From contig CAWDRV010000006.1 of NCBI GenBank assembly GCA_963804825.1, positions 310,001 through 374,000 on the forward strand: DNA of 64,000 bases, given 5' to 3'. The translations under genes were made by a program, and so were the position numbers. This document shows, one piece after another, positions 48,340 to 56,627 of the stretch; position 1 is the first letter of the stretch; every line of letters begins with the position of its first letter. Source of the stretch: JBKQVT01 sp963804825. GTDB lineage: Bacteria > Planctomycetota > Planctomycetia > Pirellulales > Thermoguttaceae. A model generated the notes under the pieces. That model searched no databases. It was not told the DNA's origin and saw only the letters and a list, made by a program, of their open reading frames with translations.

Positions 48340-49629
48340 TCAGGCAAGAATCGTTTGCTCGCGGTCGGGCCCGACGGAAACCAACTCCACCGGGCGGTCC
48401 AGCAGCCGGCCCAGCCGATCGAGATAGTTCCGCGCGGCGGTCGGAAGATCGGCCATGCGGCGGACCGCGGTGATCTCCGCTTGCCAACCGGGCAGGGTTT
48501 CGTAAACCGGCACGACCTGGCGCAGGTCCTCGACGTGGCTGGGAAAATCGGTCACACGCCGGCCGCCCAGCTCGTAAGCCGTGCAGATTTTCAACTCGGG
48601 CAATTCGCCGAGCACGTCCAAGAGCATGACCGCCAGGGCGTCGACGCCGCTGAGGCGGGTGGTATAGCGGGCCGCCACCGCGTCGAACCAACCGCATCGC
48701 CGCGGCCGCTTCGTGATGGTCCCGTACTCGTGCCCCCGGTCGCGGATGTGCTGGCCGGTGGCGTTGTCCTGCTCGGTCGGGAACGGTCCGCCGCCCACCC
48801 GCGTGCAGTAAGCCTTCATCACGCCGATGACCTTGGTGATATGTCGGCCGGGCACGCCGGAACCGGCCGACACGCCCACGCCGGAACTGTTGCTGCTGGT
48901 GACGAACGGGAAGGTGCCGTGATCGACGTCCAACAGCGAGCCCTGGGCGCCCTCGAAGAGGAGCCGCTTGCCGGCCTCCACCGCGTCGAGCAGGTAGGCG
49001 GTGGTGTCGGCCACGTGCGGACGCAGCCGCTCGGCATAAGCCAGGTATTGCCGATGGATTTCCGCGGCGTCCAACGTTGGGGCAGGGGACGACGCCGTCG
49101 CTTGGCAACGCAGCAGTTGGGTCTTCGCCCGCGCGATCTCGTCGATCCGGGCCCGTAGGCTCGGGCGATACAGGTCGCCCAGCCGGATGGCGTGCAGGCG
49201 GCCGACCTTGTCGCGATAACAGGGGCCGATGCCGCGCAGGGTGGTGCCGATGGCCTCGCCCCCGGCGCCCTCTTGGTTCAGAAAGCGGTCTTCCTCGAAA
49301 TGCCAGGGGAAAATGACGTGGGCACGGTCGCTGAGCATCAGGTTTCGGCCGACCTGGACGCCGCGGGCGATCAGGCGGTCGATTTCATCCAGCAGGCTGG
49401 CCGGGTTGAGCACTACGCCGGCGGCCACGACGCACTGGACGTTGGGGCGGAAGATGCCGCTGGGGATGAGCGACAATTTGAAGGTTTGGCCGCCGGTGAC
49501 GACGGTATGCCCGGCATTGGCCCCCCCTTGGTAGCGGACGACGATATCGTGCTGTTCGGTGAGCAGATCGACGATCTTGCCCTTGGCTTCGTCGCCCCAC
49601 TGCAATCCGATCACACACGTGGCAGGCAC
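48340..49629 (-). CDS. purA: Adenylosuccinate synthetase
   Basis: 429 aa, intact. Catalyses the GTP-dependent first step from IMP to AMP. QWGDEAKGKIVDLL is the N-terminal GTP site (the usual GDEGKGK has an Ala here); GGANAGHTVV binds IMP; LLFEGAQGSLLDVDHGTFPF and GVMKAYCTRVGGGPFPTE are further signatures. It heads a stretch of genes for cell wall and lipid carrier on the same strand. Confidence 0.95.
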   Translation of the reverse strand: MPATCVIGLQWGDEAKGKIVDLLTEQHDIVVRYQGGANAGHTVVTGGQTFKLSLIPSGIFRPNVQCVVAAGVVLNPASLLDEIDRLIARGVQVGRNLMLSDRAHVIFPWHFEEDRFLNQEGAGGEAIGTTLRGIGPCYRDKVGRLHAIRLGDLYRPSLRARIDEIARAKTQLLRCQATASSPAPTLDAAEIHRQYLAYAERLRPHVADTTAYLLDAVEAGKRLLFEGAQGSLLDVDHGTFPFVTSSNSSGVGVSAGSGVPGRHITKVIGVMKAYCTRVGGGPFPTEQDNATGQHIRDRGHEYGTITKRPRRCGWFDAVAARYTTRLSGVDALAVMLLDVLGELPELKICTAYELGGRRVTDFPSHVEDLRQVVPVYETLPGWQAEITAVRRMADLPTAARNYLDRLGRLLDRPVELVSVGPDREQTILA

Positions 49630-49703
49630 CGCAACGCCCTCAGGAGAGGCTGGCAGAAAACCGCAAACATCTCAGTTTAGCCAGTCGCCTCCCGGGCGGC
49701 AAC

Positions 49704-50207
49704 CTACCCCTTTGGGTACTGCCGGCAGTATTCATAGAGGGCCATCGCCGCGGCCGTGGCCACATTGTGGCTGTAAGGCAGGCCGTAGACGGGAATTTCC
49801 ACCGTGTGGTCCAACAGCCGAAGCGTGTCGGCGTCGATCCCGAGCCGCTCGTTGCCGATCACTAACACCATGCGGCAGGGAAAACGGAAGTCGTAAAGAC
49901 ACTGCGAGCCGCTGGTCTGTTCCAGCCCGATCAGCGGGTAGCCCTCCTCTCGCAGCCGACGGAGCACGACCGGCAGCGTGCGCCGGACCTCGATCTCGAT
50001 GGCGTCGCCCGTATGCCGGGCGATCGTGGGGTCGATCTTGGCATTTCCGCAGCAGATGATTTTTCGCACGCCGCAGCAGGCGGCCGCCCGGACGATCCGC
50101 GACAAGTTCACGTTGCTGCGCATCGGCGGACAGGCGACGATCAACGGCCGCGGACGATCCAGCGCGGTCGGCGGCTGGTGACGTAGTTGGACGAAGTCTT
50201 CGGACAT
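49704..50207 (-). CDS. SpoU/TrmH-family RNA 2'-O-methyltransferase
   Basis: 167 aa SPOUT enzyme, small form without an N-terminal RNA-binding domain. SNVNLSRIVRAAACCGVRKI is motif 1; VLVIGNERLGIDADTL is motif 2; VEIPVYGLPYSHNVATAAAM is motif 3, the SAM knot. It methylates a ribose in rRNA or tRNA; the target is not clear. First gene in the purA direction, 75 bases before purA. Confidence 0.85.
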   Translation of the reverse strand: MSEDFVQLRHQPPTALDRPRPLIVACPPMRSNVNLSRIVRAAACCGVRKIICCGNAKIDPTIARHTGDAIEIEVRRTLPVVLRRLREEGYPLIGLEQTSGSQCLYDFRFPCRMVLVIGNERLGIDADTLRLLDHTVEIPVYGLPYSHNVATAAAMALYEYCRQYPKG

Positions 50208-50306
50208 GGGGGGTTGCGGCCCGACCGACGGGGACAGTCCTCACGAACGCAACCGTTCATAGGTGATGGTCATCCTAGCGCCGGGTCGAATGGAAAAGAC
50301 CAATTC

Positions 50307-50424
50307 GATCCGCAGATTACGCAGATTTTCGCAGAGGAGACGAGGAGAGACGAAGAATGAGCGATCGGCGACCCTTCCCGCCGCCCTTTTCACCCTCTGC
50401 GTAAATCTGCGTAATCTGCGGATC
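50307..50424. repeat. GATCCGCAGATTACGCAGATT inverted repeat
   Basis: Arms GATCCGCAGATTACGCAGAT and ATCTGCGTAATCTGCGGATC flank about 75 bases that include a second hairpin-like G/C tract. It is one of three repeat types in the 640-base gap 50208-50844, which holds no gene. Confidence 0.85.
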
Positions 50425-50484
50425 GTCTGCTGCAATGCGGTTCGGCTCGGATAGTCTCCCGTGAACGGTTATTGATGACGAAAA

Positions 50485-50541
50485 ATGGGGCCAGGAAGCG
50501 AACCTCCGGCGCTCGAATTCACCGAAGTCGTTCCTGGCCCC
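50485..50541. repeat. GGGGCCAGGAA palindromic element
   Basis: ATGGGGCCAGGAA and TTCCTGGCCCC arms around a CGAACCTCCGGCGCTCG core. Similar in plan to the GGGACAG elements but a different sequence. Confidence 0.75.
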
Positions 50542-50738
50542 TGTGTAGCGTAAAAACGCTACGGTACCTATGCGGAATATGTCGATACGCTCGCCCCTGC
50601 CAGGGCGCGGAGATCACCTCGGAATCGTGCCAGTTCAACGGCAGCAGAGTTTTCAGACCGCTCGAAGACAAGAGAATGGATCGGACACCAATTTTCCATT
50701 CTAACCTCGCCGCGGAGTGTTGGGAAGGGCGATTGTGA

Positions 50739-50806
50739 ATTGTGAAAGGCGGAAGGCGGAGGGCGGAAGGGGGAAGGACAGGCGAGCCCCGGGCGTTAGC
50801 CCGGGG
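50739..50806. repeat. AAGGCGGAAGG tract with CCCCGGGC-GTTA-GCCCGGGG palindrome
   Basis: A G-rich AAGGCGGAGGGCGGAAGG tract followed by the palindrome CCCCGGGCGTTAGCCCGGGG at 50787-50806. The GTTA loop is shared with the GCCTCCGG palindrome at 53463-53482. It precedes the 3' end of the DUF11 gene. Confidence 0.8.
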
Positions 50807-50844
50807 ATGGCTGGAAGGGCGAACGAGAAGGAACGGCCGCATCC

Positions 50845-53258
50845 TTATCGGACCGGGGTTGGCGGCTGCAAGACCTCGGTGGTCTCGTCGGCGTGGAGCG
50901 GTTCGGCCAGTCCGCGGCTGCTCAGGTCCACGCCGAAGTGGAAGACTCCCGGCTGCGGGGCCCGCACCTGGATGAGGTAAGTCAGGCTTTCGCCGGGGCG
51001 GATGGTTTCCACGGGGCTGAAGGTGACGACGTGGTTGTTGTAGGTGTACTTGGCCGGCCCGCTGGTCCCGAGGGGGTCCATGGCCATGGCGGCCGGCACG
51101 GTGGCGGCAAGCACGAGGTGGCTTTCGGGGGTCAGGCCGTTGTTCTTGACGCGGACAAAATACTTGACTGTCTCGCCGGCGATGACCGCATTGTGCAGGC
51201 CGGTGACCGTCACGGACAGGCCGGTTTGGGCGGCGGCCGGCGGCCGGGCCTCTTGGCGGACCTCGATCGAAGCGTCGGCCTCGCCGCGGGCGCCCTCCTT
51301 CGAGGTCGCGGAGGTGCGCAGGTTCAGGCGTGCCGCGGCCGTCCGGCAGCGATACTTGACGTGGATTTCGGTGTATCGGCTGGGCGGCAGGCTGGGGATC
51401 GTCCATTCCAGGTCGCCGGTCCAGTTTTTGACGGCATTGGCGGGCGTTTCCGCCTCCAGGCCGGCGTCGGCATGATCGACCACTTTCACGTCGCTCAAGG
51501 ACTGCTGGCCGGTATTGGCGACGGAGATGGTGAATTCGACCGATTGTCCGACCGTCGCCCGCGCCGGCCCTGTTTTCGTGACCGAGAGGCCGGATCGTTC
51601 GGCAGCCGGGGGGAATGCGGGCGGGCCGGTCCGGCCGCCGGGCGACTCCACGCCGGTGATGCAGCCGTCGCGTGTTGCCACGATCCTGCCCGCCGAGAGA
51701 ATCTGGACCGTATGGCATAAGCGGCCGGCCTGGGCGACCCGGAACGTGACCTTCAGCGATATTTCGTGGCCCGGCGCCAGGTCGTTCAGCGCGCGCTCGA
51801 TGGGAATTCTTCCTGCCGCATGTTCCAGGCCGGGATCGAAGCGGTCCTTGATGGTCAGGCCGGTGGCCGGCGCCTGGCCGTGGTTGAAAACGACGATTTC
51901 GAAGGTTACGCTGTTGCCGACCGCGGCCTCGGCGGGGCCTCGAATGTCGACGTCGATCGTCGGCGAGGTGACGGTCGTAGTGACGCAATCGCTGGCCCGG
52001 AGGCCGCCGGCCGCAACGACTTCCGCGCAGTTGGCCACGCTGCCCTGCTGGACTGCCCGGAAACTCAGTTCCACCGCCCGACTTTGCCGAGGGGCCAGTT
52101 GGCCCACGCGCCACTGGAGTTTCTTGCCGGCGATTTCGGCCGCGGGCGTGCTGCCGAGATAGGTAAAGTTGTCGGGCACTTCGTCGGTCAGAACGACGTC
52201 TTGGGCCAACGAGTCGCCGGGGTTGGAAACCTCGATGCGGTACGTGACGTTGGACCCGATCGAGGCGGCGGCCGGTCCCGTCTTGCGGACGCAGATATCC
52301 GCCGCCGTCCAGGTCTTCAGGGTGCTGCCGTTGCAGACGGCAAGCCGTTGGCCTTCCGGTCCCTGCGGCTGAATGACTTGAATGGCAATATTATTGGTGC
52401 CGCGAGCGGGCCGTGTCTGGAAGATCTCGACGCTTGCCTGGCCCGCCGCGTTGGTCATCACCTCGGCGACTCGGGCGCCGTCGGGCGCAAAACCCGCGGG
52501 CGGCCCGCCGACAATCTCGTAACGGACCACCCAACCAACACGGGGAGCCAGGTTGCTCTGCGCAAGACCGTGGTGGTCAGCACATGCCGGCTGCCGGCTG
52601 GATTGATCGAGGGAGGGGGGAAACCGGACTGGGCATCGACCCAATAGATCGTCGCCTTGTCCAGGCGGTGCTCCCAGGGAATGACTCCCGGGGCAAAGAC
52701 CGTGACGTGGCTGGTTCCTTCCAGGGCCGAGGTGATGGTGACCCAGCCCTGCCCACGCAGCACGCAGACGTCATCGGCCGGCGTGGGCATGCCCCGATCC
52801 AGACGCACATTTTCCCGCGAGGTGCTGCCGATGGCGAAGGTGTTGTTGATTTTGCGCGGGCGGTTGAAGTCGCCCAGCAACAGATCGACCCAACCGTTCT
52901 GCTGGACATCGACGAATTGGCCCGCGCTGCCGGGGGCAATCGACCACTCCAACCGCTCGTTGGTCCGCAGGTAGCCGTCGCCGGTATACACGCCCGCCAC
53001 CAGGACGACCTCCCTGCCGATCCGGGCGACGAATCTCTGCGGCCGGAGCGTTACGCCGACGGGGTCCTCGGGAAGCGGCTGGCCGGGATAGACATAGTAG
53101 GGCTGCGGGTTGGGCGCCGCCGCGGCCGGCTCGGGCGTCAGGGGTTGGCCCGACGGATACGTGCGGGGCGATTGGAAATAGGCGCAGCCGCCCAATGCCG
53201 GCGCGCAGGCCGCCAGCACGATCCAGCTTAGTCGGCCCCTCATCCTTGAACGCCTCAT
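50845..53258 (-). CDS. DUF11-repeat lipoprotein (frame break)
   Basis: About 805 codons. A lipobox (VLAACAPALGGC) gives membrane anchoring. After a Pro-rich linker and an Ig-like start, four or five DUF11/Ig-like repeats follow: CVRKTGPAAASIGSNVTYRI, SPTIDVDIRGPAEAAVGNSV, SGLSVTKTGPARATVGQSVE and TGLSVTVTGLHNAVIAGETV. Such chains form surface stalks. The frame break near 52560 is repaired by one base (probably CGGCAG to CGCAG) to join VLTTTVLR with SNLAPRVGW. Start could be the later ATG at 53243. Function beyond surface structure is unknown. Confidence 0.82.
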
Positions 53259-53368
53259 GGCCCGTTCCTCGGCCTCCCAGGGGATTTACCACATGGGAAA
53301 AAGTGCGCAATGCTCCACTATAGAAAGGTTAGCACGTCATTTTGACAACGCGGGGCGGTTTTTTAAAA

Positions 53369-53515
53369 AAAGGCGGAAGGCGGAAGGGGGAAGGCGGAAG
53401 GGGGAAGGCGGAGGGACGTGCGGCGCATTCTTGGCTGGGCATTTCGCCTGTCACCTTCCGATCCGGAGGCTAACGCCTCCGGCTCCCTTCCGCCCTCCGC
53501 CTTCCCCCTTTCTCT
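53369..53515. repeat. Composite repeat: AAGGCGGAAGG arms around a GCCTCCGG palindrome
   Basis: AAGGCGGAAGGGGGAAGGCG at the left and CCTTCCGCCCTCCGCCTTCC at the right form an imperfect inverted repeat; between them lies CCGGAGGC-TAAC-GCCTCCGG (53463-53482). Same plan as 56405-56534. The 470-base gap to csrA has no gene. Confidence 0.75.
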
Positions 53516-53727
53516 CTGATGGTATGGGTAAACCTTGCAAGAAAGGAGTTGGATACATTCTACCTGCGCTCGCCAATCATCCCACAATGGCTATTTTTGC
53601 TGTTTACCGCCAACATGGGGAACCGATACACTTTCCGGGTGATTTTCCCGAGTCAACACTCTGGCTGCCTGGAGGGAGAGGGGTCCGGGCCTGTCCGAGC
53701 CATAAATATAGAGTTAAGGAGCCATCG

Positions 53728-53943
53728 ATGCTTGTCCTATCCAGGCAACGTGACGAGAGCATCATGATTGGCGACAAGGTGGTGGTGACAATCGTTGATA
53801 TTCGCGGGGACAAAGTACGCCTGGGCATCGAGGCCCCGGAAGAAATTCCCGTCCATCGCCAGGAAGTCTACGACGCGATTCAACGGGAGAACCAGCGGGC
53901 GAGCCAATTGCCGCCGACGGACGCCCAGGGATTGGGCAAATAA
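53728..53943 (+). CDS. csrA: Carbon storage regulator CsrA
   Basis: 71 aa. MLVLSRQRDESIMIGDKVVV opens the beta-strand RNA-binding fold; VDIRGDKVRLGIEAPEEIPV holds the conserved arginines and the dimer face; HRQEVYDAIQREN is the C-terminal helix. CsrA binds GGA motifs in mRNA and controls motility and stored carbon. AAGGAG precedes the ATG. It lies 490 bases before flagellin, as in many flagellar loci, and the flagellin ribosome-binding site TTGGAGGGG has a GGA motif it could bind (inference). No fliW is in view. Confidence 0.95.
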   Translation: MLVLSRQRDESIMIGDKVVVTIVDIRGDKVRLGIEAPEEIPVHRQEVYDAIQRENQRASQLPPTDAQGLGK

Positions 53944-54120
53944 GGCCCATGCCACGGCATCGACAGACGTGTTTGGGTTGAGCCGAGGATGCGGATCGTA
54001 GCGGCCGACGGGGCGTCCGGGTCGCGGATGCCGTCTTTTCCTGTTTTGCCATCAATTCTCGTGGCAACAGTCCGACTGTGGGATTCCCACGAAAAAAGAC
54101 TTACAGAAACCCAGATTGCC

Positions 54121-54148
54121 TAAAGTGAATAAATTACCATTCCGATAG
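54121..54148 (+). promoter_or_regulatory. Sigma-28 (FliA) promoter candidate for flagellin
   Basis: TAAAGTGA, 12 bases, then TCCGATAG, close to TAAAGTTT-N11-GCCGATAA but one base longer in the spacer. About 285 bases before the fliC start, leaving a long leader. The rest of 53944-54432 contains no gene and no clear terminator. Confidence 0.5.
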
Positions 54149-54432
54149 CGTTCGATAGATTGTGCCATAGGGACACAGGCGTGCGAGTGAACGCGAGTAG
54201 GATTGTCGCGCTGAATCGGGATACGAGAAAGGATTGGCACGCAGTCCTGTCGGTACAGTGACTACCCTCGTGTCGTTGGAGGAACCCACCTATTTTCTCA
54301 TTCCCGTCGCGGGCCGCTCTTATAAGACCAACCGTGTCTTGGCGGCGCGCAGCAAACCTACTGCCGGAATCGTGATCTCCCCGCAATCCGGTGAGGCTTG
54401 GACGTAAACCTTATTTTGGAGGGGTATGTTGC

Positions 54433-56285
54433 ATGACCCGTATTAACACCAACATCAGTTCGTTACTTGCGCAGCAGTCGCTGGCCCACGTCGAACACGA
54501 ATCTGCAAACCGCGCTGACCCAGTTGAGCACCGGCAAGCGGATCAACTCGGGCGCCGACGATCCGGCCGGCCTGATCGCCAGCCAAGCCCTTGCGGGCGA
54601 CATTACCAACACGCAGCAGGCCGTGTCGAACAGCCAGATGGCCAGCAAGATGATTTCGACGGCCGACAGCTCTTTGTCGCAGGTCAGCTCGCTGCTGACG
54701 ACCATCCAGGGCCTGGTGAACCAGGCGGCCAGCACCGGCAACATGAGTGCCAGCGCGATTGCCGCCAACCAGCAGGTGATCGACTCGTCCTTGGACGCCA
54801 TCAACCGCATTGCCCAGACCACGTCGTTCCAAGGCCAGAATCTGCTGGACGGCAGCCTGGCCTTCACGACCACGGGCGTCCCGACTAGCGTGAGCAGCAT
54901 GCAGATCACTCAGGCGAACCTTGGCACGCGCCGGCTCGCTGGGCGTGGGCGTCAACATCAGCGCCGCCGCCACGGGGGCGTTCTTGAAGACCGACATCCC
55001 GGCCGTCGGCAACGCCAGTGCTGCCAAGGCCACCGGCACTACTGCCGCGTTCGCCGACGCTTGGCACCATCACGGTGACCGCGCCTTCGAATGGACCGCA
55101 GTACAACGGCGTCCACCTTGTTTTTGAAACCGACGCCAACACCCCGGCCGGCGATCCGCAAGCGACCTACAATGCCGCGGCCAAGGAAATCTCGTTAAGG
55201 TCAACGATTTGACGCCCACTACGGACGCCGACATTGCCACCGCGATCGCAAAAGACGCGCTTCACCGCCAGTTGCCTCGGACGCCGGCACGGCACGACCA
55301 CGTGGATCCGACCGCCGGTAAAGATTTCGGGGCGGGGCTGGCTGCGGGGCTCGTTCTGGATTCGATTGCCGGCTGGCCTGGCCAACGGCGCCAATGGGAC
55401 GGGCGGCTTGGTCGACCGCGGTGGAAATGCAGATCACCGGTTCCAACGGTTCGCAGGTCTTCTCCTTCGCGGCCGGCACAACCGCCTCCACGATGGCCAC
55501 CACGATCAACTTGGCGGCCGAGCAGACGGGCGTCTACGCCACCACCGCCAACACCGACACCCTGGAACTCCAGTCGACGAACCCTGACAATACCACCAGC
55601 CAGGTGGGTTACGGCTCCACCGCCAAGGTGGAGGTGACCATGCTCGACGGCACGACGCTGCCGAATGCCATCCAGGATGTCGGCAACAATACGACGAGCA
55701 CCTCGGCGGGCACCGACGTTGCCGGCACGATCAACGGCGTCACCGCCGTCGGCAGCGGCAACACCCTGTCGGTCGACAACTCGAACCTCGCCTTGAGCAT
55801 GACGGTCGCGCCGACCACGGCCGGCGCCATCAACTTCAACATCACCGGCGGCGGTGCGGTGTTCCAAATCGGTCCGACCGTGGGCACCAACCAGCAAGCC
55901 CACTTGGGCCTCTCGAGCGTGAACACCAACAGCCTCGGCGGCGCCGAGTGGGACGCTTTACGATCTGTACTCCAACGGCACCGCGTCCTTGGCGACCGAT
56001 CCGACGACGGCGGCCCAAATCGTCAATGAGGCCGTCAACCAGGTGACTTCGCTTCGCGGCCAGTTGGGGGCCTTCCAGAGTGCGACCCTGGACTCCAACA
56101 TCGCCTCCTTGACTTCCGCGGTGACCAACCTCACCAGCGCCAAGAGCTCGATCACGGACGCCGATTTCGCCGCCGAAAGCGCCGCCCTGACTCAGGCCCA
56201 AGTGCTCGTGCAGTCCGGCACCGCGGTGTTGTCCATTGCCAACCACCAGCCGCAGAGCGTTCTGGCCCTGCTGCAAAACGCTTAA
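54433..56285 (+). CDS. fliC: Flagellin (about nine frame breaks)
   Basis: Major filament protein, about 620 codons. The N-terminal D0/D1 helices are clear: MTRINTNISSLLAQQSLA, then LQTALTQLSTGKRINSGADD and SSLLTTIQGLVNQAAS. The C-terminal helices are NEAVNQVTSLRGQLGAFQSA, AKSSITDADFAAESAALTQ and VLSIANHQPQSVLALLQNA. Between lies a variable region of about 370 residues. Breaks occur near 54487, 54925, 55060, 55192, 55262, 55298, 55372, 55425 and 55955; most fit loss of one GC pair. GGAGGGG lies 9 bases before the ATG. Dense breaks could mean a pseudogene, but the conserved ends argue for sequence error. Confidence 0.85.
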
Positions 56286-56361
56286 TACGCTCCAACATGA
56301 CCCGGAAAACGTTCTGACCCTGCTGAAATAACCCCACAGAACATTCCGGCGTAACCAGCGT

Positions 56362-56402
56362 TCCGGTCCGCCCCGGTTTTCGGGGCGGACCGGAGCCTTT
56401 TT
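56362..56402 (+). terminator. Rho-independent terminator after flagellin
   Basis: TCCGGTCCGCCCC and GGGGCGGACCGGA form a perfect 13-bp stem with a 7-base loop, followed by GCCTTTTT. It is the strongest terminator seen here. Confidence 0.9.
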
Positions 56403-56404
56403 CA

Positions 56405-56534
56405 AGGCGGAAGGCGGAAGGGCCGCAGAGCTTGAGAACTAAGCTCTAAGAACTAAGCCCTAAGAACTTAGACCGTAGAGCTTAGACTACGTTAGTTTCA
56501 TCCCTTCCCCCTTCCGCCCTCCGCCTTCCCCCTT
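56405..56534. repeat. Composite repeat: AAGGCGGAAGG arms around CTAAGCCCTAAGAACT repeats
   Basis: AAGGCGGAAGGCGGAAGGG left and CCCTTCCCCCTTCCGCCCTC right (reverse complement in type). Between are short repeats such as GAACTAAGCTCTAAGAACTA and the reverse-type CTTAGACTACG. Same plan as 53369-53515. Confidence 0.75.
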
Positions 56535-56627
56535 TGTAACGTTTAGCTAAACCTTAACGGCCGGTCTTGCCGATCCCATGATGATGCGAGGGGTTAGCAA
56601 CGTACCTCATTGCTAGAGGGGTGCTCC

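Noticed and set aside
47585..49108. UppS with a 260-residue N-terminal extension
   Set aside because: The extension is a shifted reading of purA. The start at 48337 matches UppS N-termini and lies 2 bases after the purA stop.
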